This document shows, in pieces, positions 44,239 through 53,016 of a stretch of 64,000 nt of DNA (within the stretch, counting starts at the first letter, position 1; every line of letters starts with the position of its first letter). The stretch comes from Maricaulis maris (GTDB lineage Bacteria > Pseudomonadota > Alphaproteobacteria > Caulobacterales > Maricaulaceae). The notes below the pieces were generated by a model that worked only from the letters and a program-made list of their open reading frames with translations, was not told the origin of the DNA and made no database searches. Position numbers and translations under genes: made by a program. The DNA is taken from NCBI RefSeq assembly GCF_036322705.1, contig NZ_AP027270.1, positions 2,419,501-2,483,500 of the forward strand, given 5' to 3'.

Positions 44239-44913
44239 ATGTCTTTCAGAACCACGCTTGTGGCCGGCCTGCCGGTCGCACTGATCCTCTCTGGCTCGGC
44301 CTTCGCCCAAGAAGTCACGTTCGGCGCAACAGCGACCAGCGACTACGTCTTCCGCGGCGTGACCCAGACCGCCGGCGACCCGGCCATCCAGCTCAGTGCC
44401 GACGTCACCATCAGTGATTTCTACGCCGGTGTCTGGGGATCCAATGTCGACTTCGGCGACGGCACCGATACCGAACTCGACCTCTATGCCGGCTTTGCGC
44501 CGAGCCTGGCCGGGTTTGATCTCGATTTCGGCTGGGTCCGCTACACCTATCCCGGTGCGCCCAGCGCCTCCGGCGACCAGGACTTTGATGAAGTCTATGC
44601 CGGCATCGGCCGCAGCTATGGCGCGCTGAGCTGGGATGCGAAATAGTCGTGGAGCGAGGACTTCTACCTTCAGACCGGCAATGCCAGCTATCTTGAGGCC
44701 GGCATCGCGTGGGCCCTGTCCGACACGGTCAGCATTGATGGCCGCTATGGCACCAGCCGGTTCGACGACCTGACCGGCGCGGATTATGAGGATTGGCAGA
44801 TTGGCATGAGCTGGCAGACCGGCCCGGTCGCGCTCGGCGCGCGCTGGCATGACAGCGATATCGATGACAGCCGCTTCGTCGCCTCTGTCAGCTACAGCCT
44901 GACCCGACCATAA
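44239..44913 (+). pseudogene. TorF/Gcw_chp-family porin with internal amber codon
   Basis: Outer-membrane beta-barrel protein of 224 codons if read through. Signal peptide ends SAFAQ; the family motif TSDYVFRGVTQTAGDPAIQL follows. A TAG at 44,644-44,646 interrupts the frame after SWDAK, but the same frame continues with WSEDFYLQTGNASYLEAGI and ends VASVSYSLTRP, a normal barrel C-terminal part. A one-base change from TAC or TAT (Tyr) would explain it. It follows the broken chemoreceptor by 17 bp. Confidence 0.85.
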
Positions 44914-44981
44914 CGCTGAACACCCGGTTATCGGGCGCGTGCCTTGGCACCGCCCGAGCCGGTCTGCGTCGCGAGATCAGA

Positions 44982-45284
44982 TCAGACGATGGTGATCAGG
45001 TCGCGGATCTTGGCGACGTCAAGTATCTGGGCGACGGCACCCGTGGCACCGGTGATCTGGAATGCAATGCCGGCCTTGCTGAAACGGTCATTGGCCAGGA
45101 TCAGCATGCCGATACCCGCTGAATTGATCGCCGGCACATTGGTGAGATCATACTCCACGCACGCAGGCGCCGCGCTCTCGAGCTCGGCCAGCATCGCCTT
45201 GTTGGGTTCGAATTCATCCATCGTCCAGACCCCGGTAAAGCGGACGCGCGTGACAGACTTTTCGACATCAGTGGCTCGATGCAT
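44982..45284 (-). CDS. STAS-domain protein (anti-sigma factor antagonist type)
   Basis: A single 100-residue STAS domain. The loop NVPAINSAGIGMLI carries the Ser that is phosphorylated in SpoIIAA-type antagonists. No kinase, phosphatase or sigma factor is beside it, so its partner is elsewhere; chemotaxis-linked or general stress roles are both possible. AGGAG precedes the start. Confidence 0.85.
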   Translation of the reverse strand: MHRATDVEKSVTRVRFTGVWTMDEFEPNKAMLAELESAAPACVEYDLTNVPAINSAGIGMLILANDRFSKAGIAFQITGATGAVAQILDVAKIRDLITIV

Positions 45285-45349
45285 GGCCAGCTCCTCGTAT
45301 TGAACTCGGCAGATTTGACGATGATTTTGTTGCTGTTGGCAACTCGCCC

Positions 45350-45916
45350 TTACCGCTCGAGTTCGATATCCCAGTAGAGATAATCGAGCCAGCTTTCATG
45401 CAGGAATTTGGGCGGGAAACGGCGCCCCTGGGCCTGCAGCTCGTGCATGGAGGGTTTCTGCGGCGGACGCGGCAGCGGCATGCCGGCCTCGCGCGGGCTG
45501 CGGCCGCCCTTCTTGAGATTGCAGGGGCCGCAGGCGGCAACGATATTCTCCCAGCTCGTCTTGCCGCCGGCGCGGCGCGGAATGACGTGGTCAAAGGTCA
45601 GCTGATCGACCCCGTGCTTGCCGCAATAGACGCACCTGAAGCCGTCCCGGAGCCAGACATTGTAGCGGGTGAAGGCTGGCGACCGATTCTGGTGGACATA
45701 GTCCCGCAGGGCCACGACCGAGGGCACATGCATTTCGAAGCTGGGGGAATGGACGACCTCGTCATAGTGCGAGATCACCGCGACCCGCTCGAGGAAGACA
45801 TTCTTGATCGCTTCCTGCCACGGCCAGGTCGACAGCGGCCAATAGCTTAGGGGCTGGTAGTCCGCATTGAGGACCAGACAGGGCCATCCCTGCGGCGCCC
45901 GATCAAGCACCTGCAT
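45350..45916 (-). CDS. HNH endonuclease family protein
   Basis: A 188-residue protein with a complete HNH motif in the C-terminal half: CVYCGK, FDHVIPRRAGGKTSWENIV and CGPCNLKKGGR (two zinc CxxC pairs, DH and N). The N-terminal half (VLNADYQPLSYWPLSTWPWQ) is the conserved region of a widespread chromosomal HNH family that is not phage- or intron-borne. GGAGG seven bases before ATG fixes the start. Biological target unknown. Confidence 0.9.
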   Translation of the reverse strand: MQVLDRAPQGWPCLVLNADYQPLSYWPLSTWPWQEAIKNVFLERVAVISHYDEVVHSPSFEMHVPSVVALRDYVHQNRSPAFTRYNVWLRDGFRCVYCGKHGVDQLTFDHVIPRRAGGKTSWENIVAACGPCNLKKGGRSPREAGMPLPRPPQKPSMHELQAQGRRFPPKFLHESWLDYLYWDIELER

Positions 45917-45985
45917 GGCGACCTCCCTCGCTATGATCGGCCCCAATCGCTCGGAGAGGACAGATCAGGAGGGGGTGGGTATTCC

Positions 45986-46048
45986 GGACGACCGTCCTGA
46001 AAGCACACCTCCCGTCGCACGCGGGAGGCGGATTCGCGTCTGCGAATC
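45986..46048. other. Three consecutive hairpins between HNH and esterase genes
   Basis: Stems GGAC/GTCC (45,986-45,997), CCTCCCG/CGGGAGG (46,008-46,028) and GATTCGC/GCGAATC (46,031-46,048) follow one another in the 238-bp gap. None has a U-tract. They could end the esterase transcript or structure the HNH gene leader. Confidence 0.5.
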
Positions 46049-46154
46049 AAATCACATCCTGCGCTTGGTTACAGGTTACTCCCCTTCGGATGACATGCCC
46101 ATGACAGCGCCGAAAATCTTGCGTGCCAGCCCGGATCGGGCTTTTCGGACAGGC

Positions 46155-46820
46155 TCAGCGATAGCGACCGGCGAGTGCGTTACCGATGAAGTGGCGCCCG
46201 ATATCCAGCCCGTCCTGACCGATCGAGTGCGGCAAGCCCTGCGAGATATGCCACTGCGCGCCATGGTCGGCCGCCGCGATATGCTCCAGCGCATCAAACA
46301 TGAAGCCCAGCGGGAGGACCTCGTCCTGGTCGCCATGGACCAGCATGATCGGCGGCTTGGAGCGCATCTCCTCTTTCAGGCGCTGCCCGCCCGGCAAGGC
46401 CCCCGAATACCCCATGATCCCGGCCAGGGGCCGTTCGCGACGAAGTCCCGTCGCCAGCGACAGCATGGTGCCCTGCGAGAAGCCGCACAGCACGACATCG
46501 CTTTCGGTCAACTGATAGCGGGCCAGCTCCTGGTCAATGAAGGCATCGACGATCGGCCAAGCCGTAGCCGCGCCGGATTCGATGCGCTGCGGATCGAGAT
46601 TGGAGATCGGAAACCACTGATAGCCGTCCGGCGCGCCCGGCACCCGGTCCGGAGCATTCGGCGCCACCCATTGCACATGCGGCAAGTCGCGCGCCCAGTG
46701 TTGGCCAAGCCCGATCAGGTCCTTCCCGTTCGAGCCATAGCCATGCAGGAAAATCACCAGCTTCTTCGGCTTGGATCCATCCCGCGGCGCCAGGCGCGGT
46801 CCGTCGATGGGTCGGGTCAT
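46155..46820 (-). CDS. Carboxylesterase/phospholipase-like alpha/beta hydrolase
   Basis: A 221-residue serine esterase of the YpfH/acyl-protein-thioesterase group. Motifs: LHGYGSNGKDLIGL near residue 25 (oxyanion), nucleophile elbow GFSQGTML near 115, Asp in VHGDQDEVLP and His in LPHSIGQDGL. No signal peptide. Start chosen where similarity begins (MTRPIDGPRL) with AGCCCC-poor upstream context, so the exact start is less certain. Confidence 0.87.
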   Translation of the reverse strand: MTRPIDGPRLAPRDGSKPKKLVIFLHGYGSNGKDLIGLGQHWARDLPHVQWVAPNAPDRVPGAPDGYQWFPISNLDPQRIESGAATAWPIVDAFIDQELARYQLTESDVVLCGFSQGTMLSLATGLRRERPLAGIMGYSGALPGGQRLKEEMRSKPPIMLVHGDQDEVLPLGFMFDALEHIAAADHGAQWHISQGLPHSIGQDGLDIGRHFIGNALAGRYR

Positions 46821-46912
46821 GAGGGGCTCCGTGTTCGCAGCCGTCTGGATAGAGGGATGCGGGGGCCGGGGGCAAGTGTCCGACTGGTTCGCGCGCAACA
46901 TCCCGCACACTC

Positions 46913-47045
46913 TTGTCATCCCGGACGGAAACCTGCGCAAGCAGGGTGCAGATCCGGGACCCATAAACGCGAAGGCTGCCGACACCGGGCGTATAGGTCC
47001 CGGGTCTCCGCCCCGCTTTTTCGGGGCATACGCCGGGGATGACAA
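46913..47045. repeat. Nested palindromic intergenic element
   Basis: Outer arms TTGTCATCCCGG and CCGGGGATGACAA enclose inner arms around ATCCGGGACC and GGTCCCGGGT. The 133-bp element can fold into one long stem and lies in the gap before gluQ. Its ends resemble the palindrome at 20,212-20,250. Confidence 0.6.
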
Positions 47046-47087
47046 AACGGGTATTGAGTTTCTTCCGAAGTATGGCTCTCTCCTCCC

Positions 47088-47924
47088 ATGAGCTTCACCA
47101 CCCGCTTCGCGCCCTCGCCCACTGGGCATTTGCATGTCGGCCACGCGTTTTCCGCCTGGACGGCGTTTCAGGCCGCCTGTGAGGCCGACGGCCGGTTTCT
47201 GCTGCGGCTGGAGGATATCGACACCGTCCGCTGCAAGCCGGAATTCGAACAGGTCATCCTGGATGACCTGATCTGGCTGGGTCTCGAGTGGGAGGAACCG
47301 GTGCGGCGGCAGTCGGAGCATTTCGACGATTATGCCCGTGTGCTGGAGCGCCTCAGAGCGCTCGGCGTTGTCTATCGCTGCTTCAAGACGCGGCGCGAGA
47401 TCATGGAGGATATCGCGCGGGCACCGCACGGCGTTGGCGAAGTCTATCGCGGACCGGTCGAGCCAATGAGCGCGGACGAGGAGGCCGAGCGGGGTGCCGC
47501 CGGACACCCCTTTGCCTGGCGCCTGTCACTGGATCGCTGTCGCGACGCGCTGGGCGCTCGCTATGACGCAATGCGCTTTGTCGAAGACGGCAAGGGCGAG
47601 CGGGTCGCCGATCCGGAGCCGCTCGGTGATGTCATCCTGGCGCGCAAGGATGTCGGGACCAGCTACCACATTGCGGTGGTGCATGATGACGCGTCGCAGC
47701 GCATCAGCCATGTCATTCGCGGCGAGGACCTGGCAGAGATGACGCCGCTCCACGTGCTGTTGCAAACGCTGCTGGACCTGCCCACGCCCGTCTATCGCCA
47801 CCATCGCCTGCTGCTGGATGAAAACGGCGAGCGGTTCGCCAAGCGCAACCAGTCAGTGACGCTGAAGTCCCTGCGGGAGCACGGCGTGACCCCGGCCGAG
47901 CTCCGGGCCCGTTTCAGCGGCTAG
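47088..47924 (+). CDS. gluQ: Glutamyl-Q tRNA(Asp) synthetase
   Basis: Truncated class I glutamyl-tRNA synthetase paralogue of 278 residues that attaches glutamate to queuosine in tRNA-Asp. The HIGH-type motif FAPSPTGHLHVGH is at residues 7-19; the KMSKS equivalent is FAKRNQS near 252. The anticodon-binding domain of GluRS is absent, as expected. It overlaps the convergent lipoprotein gene by four bases at the 3' end. Confidence 0.95.
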   Translation: MSFTTRFAPSPTGHLHVGHAFSAWTAFQAACEADGRFLLRLEDIDTVRCKPEFEQVILDDLIWLGLEWEEPVRRQSEHFDDYARVLERLRALGVVYRCFKTRREIMEDIARAPHGVGEVYRGPVEPMSADEEAERGAAGHPFAWRLSLDRCRDALGARYDAMRFVEDGKGERVADPEPLGDVILARKDVGTSYHIAVVHDDASQRISHVIRGEDLAEMTPLHVLLQTLLDLPTPVYRHHRLLLDENGERFAKRNQSVTLKSLREHGVTPAELRARFSG

Positions 47925-48502
47925 GGCTGCCGGTTGGCCAACTCCTCGCGCTCGGCAACCCGACGCAGATCACCGTCGCGCCAGATATATTCGCGCACGA
48001 CAACCGCGCTGCGATCTGCTCCGGCATAGGCCCCCTGACGAACCACGAAACGGGTTTCCTGATAGTCGGTCCGGGTCTCGATCTCATTGCCCGACATCAA
48101 CCAGATGACGCGATAACCTTCACCGTCCGACATCAGGGCCGGGAAAGCGCAGATCTGTTGGCCACAGAAATAAGCCAGCGCCGAGCCGCGATCGCTCCGG
48201 CAGCGCAGATGCTGGGTCACGAGGGCATAATCCGGCTGCTGGTCATCATTCACAAACCCGACTGCCCTGGGCACCGCCTCGATGGCCGCATCCGTGCACG
48301 ACAGATCACCCTCGCTCATGGTTTGCAGATGATCCTGAAAGGCCGCCAGCGCGGACGCCGGCAGGCGTACGGCATCGGGCAGCGGATCCGGCTCACCCGA
48401 ACAGGCTGACAGGCCCAGCGCAGCGACGGTCCCGCTGGTCAGAACGCGTTGTATCAGGCTTGTCGATCTGGGTATCAGGCTTGTCGATCTGGTCTTTCGC
48501 AT
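47921..48502 (-). CDS. Lipoprotein of unknown function with duplicated signal n-region
   Basis: A 193-residue lipoprotein (lipobox LSAC) with a compact Cys-containing domain I do not recognise (SCTDAAIEAV, LRCRSDRGSALAYFCGQQIC). The signal n-region is unusually long because a 21-bp tandem duplication (48,451-48,492) encodes RSTSLIP then RSTSLIQ. GGAG is ten bases before the ATG. Convergent with gluQ. Confidence 0.7.
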   Translation of the reverse strand: MRKTRSTSLIPRSTSLIQRVLTSGTVAALGLSACSGEPDPLPDAVRLPASALAAFQDHLQTMSEGDLSCTDAAIEAVPRAVGFVNDDQQPDYALVTQHLRCRSDRGSALAYFCGQQICAFPALMSDGEGYRVIWLMSGNEIETRTDYQETRFVVRQGAYAGADRSAVVVREYIWRDGDLRRVAEREELANRQP

Positions 48503-48639
48503 GCGCGTCAGTCTCCAACGCGCCCCCCGTGCGTGCCGCAGACTAGCGCCCGGCCGAGCCGCTTCACAAGCCCATATGCCGCACACGTGATAGCGCGCGG
48601 TCGCTAGGCAGACGGGACACAACGCGCTATGTGGCGATC

Positions 48640-49689
48640 ATGTTTGTCAAAGACCTGTGGTATTTCGGCGCCCTGTCGAGCGAGCTCAAACCGGGCCAGC
48701 ACCTCCACCGCGAGCTGCTCGGCCAGCCGATCCTGTTCGGCCGCGACCATGACGGCAAGGCGTACGCCCTCAAGGACATCTGCCCGCACCGCGGCATCCT
48801 CCTGTCTGGCGGGGAAGCGCAGAACCATGACGGTGAAACCCAGGTCGAATGCCCCTATCATGGCTGGCGCTTCCGTACCGACGGATCGTGCGCCGCCATC
48901 CCCTCGCTGACCGCCGACCAGGCCGAGGCGATGGACCTCACAAAGATCCGGGTCCTCCGCTTCCCGGTGCATGAGGACCAGGGTCTGATCTGGATCTGGT
49001 ATGCTGATGAGGCCCAGGCCGATGAAGCCCCGACGATCGATCCGCCCAAGCTGGACATTCCCGAGGGACAACAGCCGAAACTGGTCGTTCGCGACGTCTT
49101 CAACTGCCATGTCGACCATGCCGTGATCGGCCTGATGGATCCGGCCCACATCCCCTATATCCACCGCCAATGGTGGTGGCGCTCGGCCAAGTCGGTGCAC
49201 GAGAAGACCAAGAAGTTCGGACCCGTAGAGCGCGGTTTCTCGATGCTGCCGCACGTGCCGTCAAAGAATTCCTATCTCTATTCCTTGATGGGCGAGCCGC
49301 AGACCGAAATCCGCTTCCAGCTCCCGGGGCTGCGCACCGAATACGTCAAGGCCGGCGGCAAGCACTTCACCGGCTTCACCGCCGTCACACCGACCAATGC
49401 GACATCAACCGCGATCACGATCGTCGTCTACTGGGACCACTGGCTGCCGTCGATCGTGCCCAATCCGCTGATCCGGATGGGCATCGAGACCTTTGTCGGC
49501 CAGGACCGCGACGCGGTGAACGCCCAGCAGGTCGGCCTTGCCTATGATCCCAAGCTGATGCTGATCCATGACAGCGACGTTCAGGCGAAATGGTATTTCG
49601 CCCTCAAGCGCGCCTGGGATACGCATCGCGAGACCGGCGAACCCTTCAAGAACCCCGTACGCGCAGCTGAACTGCGCTGGAGAAGCTGA
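48640..49689 (+). CDS. Rieske-type aromatic-ring-hydroxylating oxygenase, large subunit
   Basis: A 349-residue oxygenase. Rieske [2Fe-2S] ligands CPHRG and CPYHGW are about residues 47-72; the mononuclear iron site DPAHIPYIH (D-x2-H-x4-H type) follows near 168. Homologues include vanillate demethylase-like and phenoxybenzoate-type enzymes; the substrate is unknown and no reductase gene is adjacent. No good Shine-Dalgarno was found; GTG at 48,631 is an alternative start. The stop overlaps the next ATG (TGATG). Confidence 0.88.
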   Translation: MFVKDLWYFGALSSELKPGQHLHRELLGQPILFGRDHDGKAYALKDICPHRGILLSGGEAQNHDGETQVECPYHGWRFRTDGSCAAIPSLTADQAEAMDLTKIRVLRFPVHEDQGLIWIWYADEAQADEAPTIDPPKLDIPEGQQPKLVVRDVFNCHVDHAVIGLMDPAHIPYIHRQWWWRSAKSVHEKTKKFGPVERGFSMLPHVPSKNSYLYSLMGEPQTEIRFQLPGLRTEYVKAGGKHFTGFTAVTPTNATSTAITIVVYWDHWLPSIVPNPLIRMGIETFVGQDRDAVNAQQVGLAYDPKLMLIHDSDVQAKWYFALKRAWDTHRETGEPFKNPVRAAELRWRS

Positions 49690-49895
49690 TGGAAAACATC
49701 CTCACAGGCCTGCTCTACATTGCCATGCTGGCCGTAGTCATCACGCTCGGCTTCGGCATTTTCAACATGTACAAGTCCGACGACAAGTCGCGCTCACGCT
49801 CCAACAAGCTGATGCGCCTGCGTGTCGTGCTGCAGTTTGCCGCCGTGCTGATCATCATCGCCATCTTCCTGATCAAGGAAAACTTTGGCGGCTGA
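49689..49895 (+). CDS. Twin-transmembrane small protein (HIG1-like)
   Basis: A 68-residue protein with two TM helices separated by a basic loop (KSDDKSRSRSNKLMRLRV), the HIG1/twin-TM pattern. In many alphaproteobacteria it directly precedes the PduO-type adenosyltransferase and etfBA genes; here a serine hydrolase gene lies in between. Its start overlaps the oxygenase stop. HIG1 proteins associate with respiratory complexes; that role is inference here. Confidence 0.8.
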   Translation: MENILTGLLYIAMLAVVITLGFGIFNMYKSDDKSRSRSNKLMRLRVVLQFAAVLIIIAIFLIKENFGG

Positions 49896-49909
49896 CGGCT
49901 CGGTCCGGA

Positions 49910-51007
49910 CTAGCGGGCCATGGCGATAATGGCGTCACGGGTCGGACCCTGCAGCGCATTGATCCGGCCATCATTGAACGCGACCACGTAGGCGCGGCCC
50001 GTCGGCGGCTCGATGACCATCTGCACGAACCACATCGTGTTCGATCCGGCATGCAGCAGCTGGGTACCGTTGAAACCCCAGCCCATGGCGTAATCGCCGC
50101 CAAAGGGCGGTGTATGCAGGGTCTGCCAGCTCTCGGCCGTCAGATAGCCGGTCTCATCACCGCGTGCGCCAGCCAGGTGCGCCTCGAGGAAACGCGCCAG
50201 GTCCTGCAAGGACACATGCACGGTCGCGCCCGGCCCCATCACCGGCGGATTGTCCGCCATCGGCCCCGGCTCCATCGCCCGGCGTCCGAACAGGCCGCCA
50301 CGATGACCGCGCGGCTGATCGACGACATCGGCCGAGCCCGGCGGTCCGAAACCGGCGCTGTCCATCCCCAGCGGCTCGAAGACCTCGCGCGTGATCAGGG
50401 TTTCCCAGCTGTCACCGGTGGCCTGCTCGATCATCGCCGCGGCAACCACATAGCCGGCATTGGAATAGAGAAACTCGGTTTCCGGCGTGGCCGCAGGCGA
50501 CTGGGTCAGGACCCGGGTCGCATAGTCGATACGCTGCGGCGGCATCGGGTCGCCATTGGCGCCCTGCACGTTGAACTGGATCATGGCGATCATGCCGACA
50601 TTCGGTGTGATCCCGGCCCGGTGCGAGAGCAGGTGACGGAAGGTCAGATCGCGATAGGCCGGATCCATATCCGGGATGACGGCCGCGAGGTGCTGACCGA
50701 TCGTGTCATCCCAGCCGACCACATCCTGTTCGACCAGGCGGGCGATCAGGGTAGCCGTCATGGCTTTCGAGTTCGACCCCATATGCCAGAGATCGCCAGC
50801 ATCGATGGACGCCTCGCTGCCAAGCGCGCGCAGACCGGCGACGCCGATTGCGACCTCGCCATCCACCACGCGCATGACGGCAACCCCCGGAGCGCCGGAC
50901 GCCTCCAGCGTGGTTTCGGCGATCGCATCGAGATCGGGCGCTGTTGCGGGCGTCGGCGCCAGCGGCTGGGCCAGCAGCAAGGCGGCGGCCGCGAGAGTGG
51001 CAAACAT
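49910..51007 (-). CDS. Exported serine hydrolase, beta-lactamase family
   Basis: A 365-residue exported protein: signal [17 protein letters not shown], then the penicillin-binding fold with SNSK (nucleophile Ser, near residue 78), YSNAGY and a late HAGSN in place of KTG. Peptidase or esterase activity on cell-wall-like or ester substrates is likely. It is antiparallel to its neighbours and interrupts an otherwise conserved order of twin-TM, cobalamin adenosyltransferase and etf genes. Confidence 0.83.
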   Translation of the reverse strand: MFATLAAAALLLAQPLAPTPATAPDLDAIAETTLEASGAPGVAVMRVVDGEVAIGVAGLRALGSEASIDAGDLWHMGSNSKAMTATLIARLVEQDVVGWDDTIGQHLAAVIPDMDPAYRDLTFRHLLSHRAGITPNVGMIAMIQFNVQGANGDPMPPQRIDYATRVLTQSPAATPETEFLYSNAGYVVAAAMIEQATGDSWETLITREVFEPLGMDSAGFGPPGSADVVDQPRGHRGGLFGRRAMEPGPMADNPPVMGPGATVHVSLQDLARFLEAHLAGARGDETGYLTAESWQTLHTPPFGGDYAMGWGFNGTQLLHAGSNTMWFVQMVIEPPTGRAYVVAFNDGRINALQGPTRDAIIAMAR

Positions 51008-51080
51008 GATCGTCTCTCCTTCGAACCTTTTCGGGGTTCAAACCCTTTTCCGGGCCAGGCGCAGGGGCTATGTCAGCATC

Positions 51081-51656
51081 ATGGTCCGTTTGACAAAAAT
51101 CTACACCCGCACCGGCGATGCCGGATCGACCCGTCTGGGCGATATGTCCGAAGCAGCGAAACACGATCCCCGGGTCGACGCCTACGGGGATGTTGACGAG
51201 GCCAATTCCTCTATCGGCCTGGCCCGCGCAGCGTTGCGGTCGGCAGACCCGATGGATGCCAGCCTGACCCGCATCCAGAACGACCTGTTCGATGTCGGGG
51301 CTGATCTCTGTGTCCCCGAAAGCGACACGCCGCCGGACTGGGAGCCGCTGCGTGTGACGGAAAACCAGGTCAGCTGGCTGGAAGGCGAGATCGACCGGCT
51401 CAACGAGAAACTGGAGCCCCTCAACTCCTTCATCCTGCCGGGAGGCAGCGAAGCCGCGGCCCGCCTGCACGTCGCCCGCACGGTGTGTCGCCGCGCCGAA
51501 CGCAAGGTGTCAGTGCTGATGGCGAGCGGAGCAAGGCTCAACCCGGCGGTCCTGAAATATCTCAATCGCCTGTCCGATCTGCTCTTCGTGATGGCCCGGA
51601 CGGCGAATGATGAAGGGCGCGCGGATGTGCTCTGGATTCCGGGAAAGGACCGCTGA
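51081..51656 (+). CDS. Cob(I)alamin/cobyrinate adenosyltransferase, PduO type
   Basis: Trimeric ATP:corrinoid adenosyltransferase of 191 residues. ATP-binding N-terminal motif [15 protein letters not shown] at residues 6-20, corrinoid-site [15 protein letters not shown], and the C-terminal [11 protein letters not shown] and [16 protein letters not shown] motifs are intact. It makes adenosylcobalamin, in line with cobT elsewhere in the window. Followed by a YceI gene and, further on, etfBA. Confidence 0.93.
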   Translation: MVRLTKIYTRTGDAGSTRLGDMSEAAKHDPRVDAYGDVDEANSSIGLARAALRSADPMDASLTRIQNDLFDVGADLCVPESDTPPDWEPLRVTENQVSWLEGEIDRLNEKLEPLNSFILPGGSEAAARLHVARTVCRRAERKVSVLMASGARLNPAVLKYLNRLSDLLFVMARTANDEGRADVLWIPGKDR

Positions 51657-51767
51657 CGCGCTGATTGTTTCCAGGCAGGAAAGACCAACTTGACGTCAGA
51701 CCGGTCGACAAAATGTCGCAACCTCCTATGTGTATCGGCACAAGTTCAGCCCATACGGAGTAACCGC

Positions 51768-52352
51768 ATGACCCGCCTCCTTCTCGCCGCCTCCGCGGCC
51801 GCCCTTTTTGCCGGCACGGTTCACGCCGAGCCGCAGAGCTTCGAATTCGACAAGTCCCACACGATCATCCAGGCCAGCTGGGATCACCAGGGCTATTCGA
51901 CGATGTCGCTCCAGTTCACGGACTATGACGGCACCGTGGATCTCGACCTCGAAACCCCGTCGAACTCGACCATCGACATCACCTTCAACCTGATCGACGG
52001 CTTCTGGGTCGGCGCCAACCAGGACCGCTTCATCGGCCACCTCAACTCGGCTGACTTTTTCGAGACCGAAGCCAACCCGACTGCCCGTTTCGTCGCGACC
52101 GGCTTTGAGACCGAAGACGGCGAGACCGGCACGATGACCGGCGACCTGACGATGAACGGCCTGACCGGTCCGGTCAGCCTCAATGTCACGCTGAACCAGA
52201 CCGGTGAGACCCGCGATGGTGCCACCAAGCTCGGCTTCACGGCGACCGGCGCGCTGATGCGCTCGGAGTGGGACATGGGTTATGCCGTGCCTTACGTCTC
52301 CGATCAGATCGAGCTCTTTATCTCGACCGAGCTGGTCGCGGCCGCGGACTAA
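51768..52352 (+). CDS. YceI-family periplasmic lipid-binding protein
   Basis: A 194-residue exported lipocalin-like protein: signal ends VHAEP; FDKSHTIIQASWDHQGYSTM, then NSADFFETEANPTARF are the family signature. YceI proteins bind polyisoprenoid chains such as ubiquinone in a beta-barrel. ACGGAGT eight bases before the ATG is the ribosome binding site. A 16-bp perfect hairpin follows the stop. Confidence 0.92.
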   Translation: MTRLLLAASAAALFAGTVHAEPQSFEFDKSHTIIQASWDHQGYSTMSLQFTDYDGTVDLDLETPSNSTIDITFNLIDGFWVGANQDRFIGHLNSADFFETEANPTARFVATGFETEDGETGTMTGDLTMNGLTGPVSLNVTLNQTGETRDGATKLGFTATGALMRSEWDMGYAVPYVSDQIELFISTELVAAAD

Positions 52353-52363
52353 GCTTGCGTGCC

Positions 52364-52400
52364 GGATCCTGCAGACGCGAGCCACGCGTCTGCAGGATCC
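52364..52400. terminator. Perfect 16-bp hairpin after YceI gene
   Basis: GGATCCTGCAGACGCG pairs with CGCGTCTGCAGGATCC around AGCCA, eleven bases after the YceI stop. No T-run on either side, so it is either a 3' stabiliser or a factor-dependent terminator. Confidence 0.6.
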
Positions 52401-52408
52401 GCTCACAA

Positions 52409-52570
52409 TCAGGGCTGCGGTGACGGCTGAGGCGATTTGACCGCCCGCTTCGCCGGGCTTGACCAAAAGCTGAAGGCCAAGCCGACGAGCAGGGCTAGCA
52501 TGGCCGGGAAAAGCCGTTCGAACTCGTCGACAGGCATCTCGTCGATCAGGATCACCTCGGTCCGCCACAT
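52409..52570 (-). CDS. Possible small membrane protein
   Basis: A 53-residue frame (MWRTEVILIDEMPVDEFERL, one hydrophobic helix LFPAMLALLVGLAFSFWS, basic tail). It is divergent from the next small frame. No ribosome binding site was obvious and the start is a guess; it may be part of a longer frame or not a gene. Confidence 0.3.
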   Translation of the reverse strand: MWRTEVILIDEMPVDEFERLFPAMLALLVGLAFSFWSSPAKRAVKSPQPSPQP

Positions 52571-52640
52571 CAGCGAATTGGTGTAAAAGAACCAGGCACT
52601 GACACGCCTGCAGACGGCGATCGGTGTCGCCGGCGTTTTC

Positions 52641-52886
52641 GTGCTTGTCCTCCTGCATATGGCCGTCATGGAAGTCGCCCACCCGCAAGCTGTCGGGCTT
52701 TGGCACTATGCAGACGGCGACTGGGCATTGTCCTACCAAGCGCAGCAAGGTGCTGCCGAGGTCCTCGGCGCCTGGTTCATCCCGGCCGCCCTGTCGATAT
52801 GCGCCCTCAGCTCCGCCGTGCTCTACGCGCTGTGGCGCTTCGCAATCGCCCCCGCGGGGCCGGTCTCGGGCTGGATGAAGGGCTGA
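52641..52886 (+). CDS. Possible small membrane protein, two helices
   Basis: Frame of 81 residues with two hydrophobic segments (FVLVLLHMAVMEV and IPAALSICALSSAVLYALW). It is open back to 52,587 without an ATG, and part of the first helix is encoded before the GTG, so a non-standard or earlier start is possible. Not recognised; lies between YceI and etfB. Confidence 0.45.
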   Translation: MLVLLHMAVMEVAHPQAVGLWHYADGDWALSYQAQQGAAEVLGAWFIPAALSICALSSAVLYALWRFAIAPAGPVSGWMKG

Positions 52887-53016
52887 GGCCTGCTGTGATT
52901 TGACGCGCACGTCAGCCCGCCTGTCACATTGACTTAGAGCGCAGGCATGGGCAGGTTCCCAGCCTGTCCTTTCAAGCTGCGCGGGCCTCGCGCGCGGCCA
53001 AATTCGGAGCTCCGGT

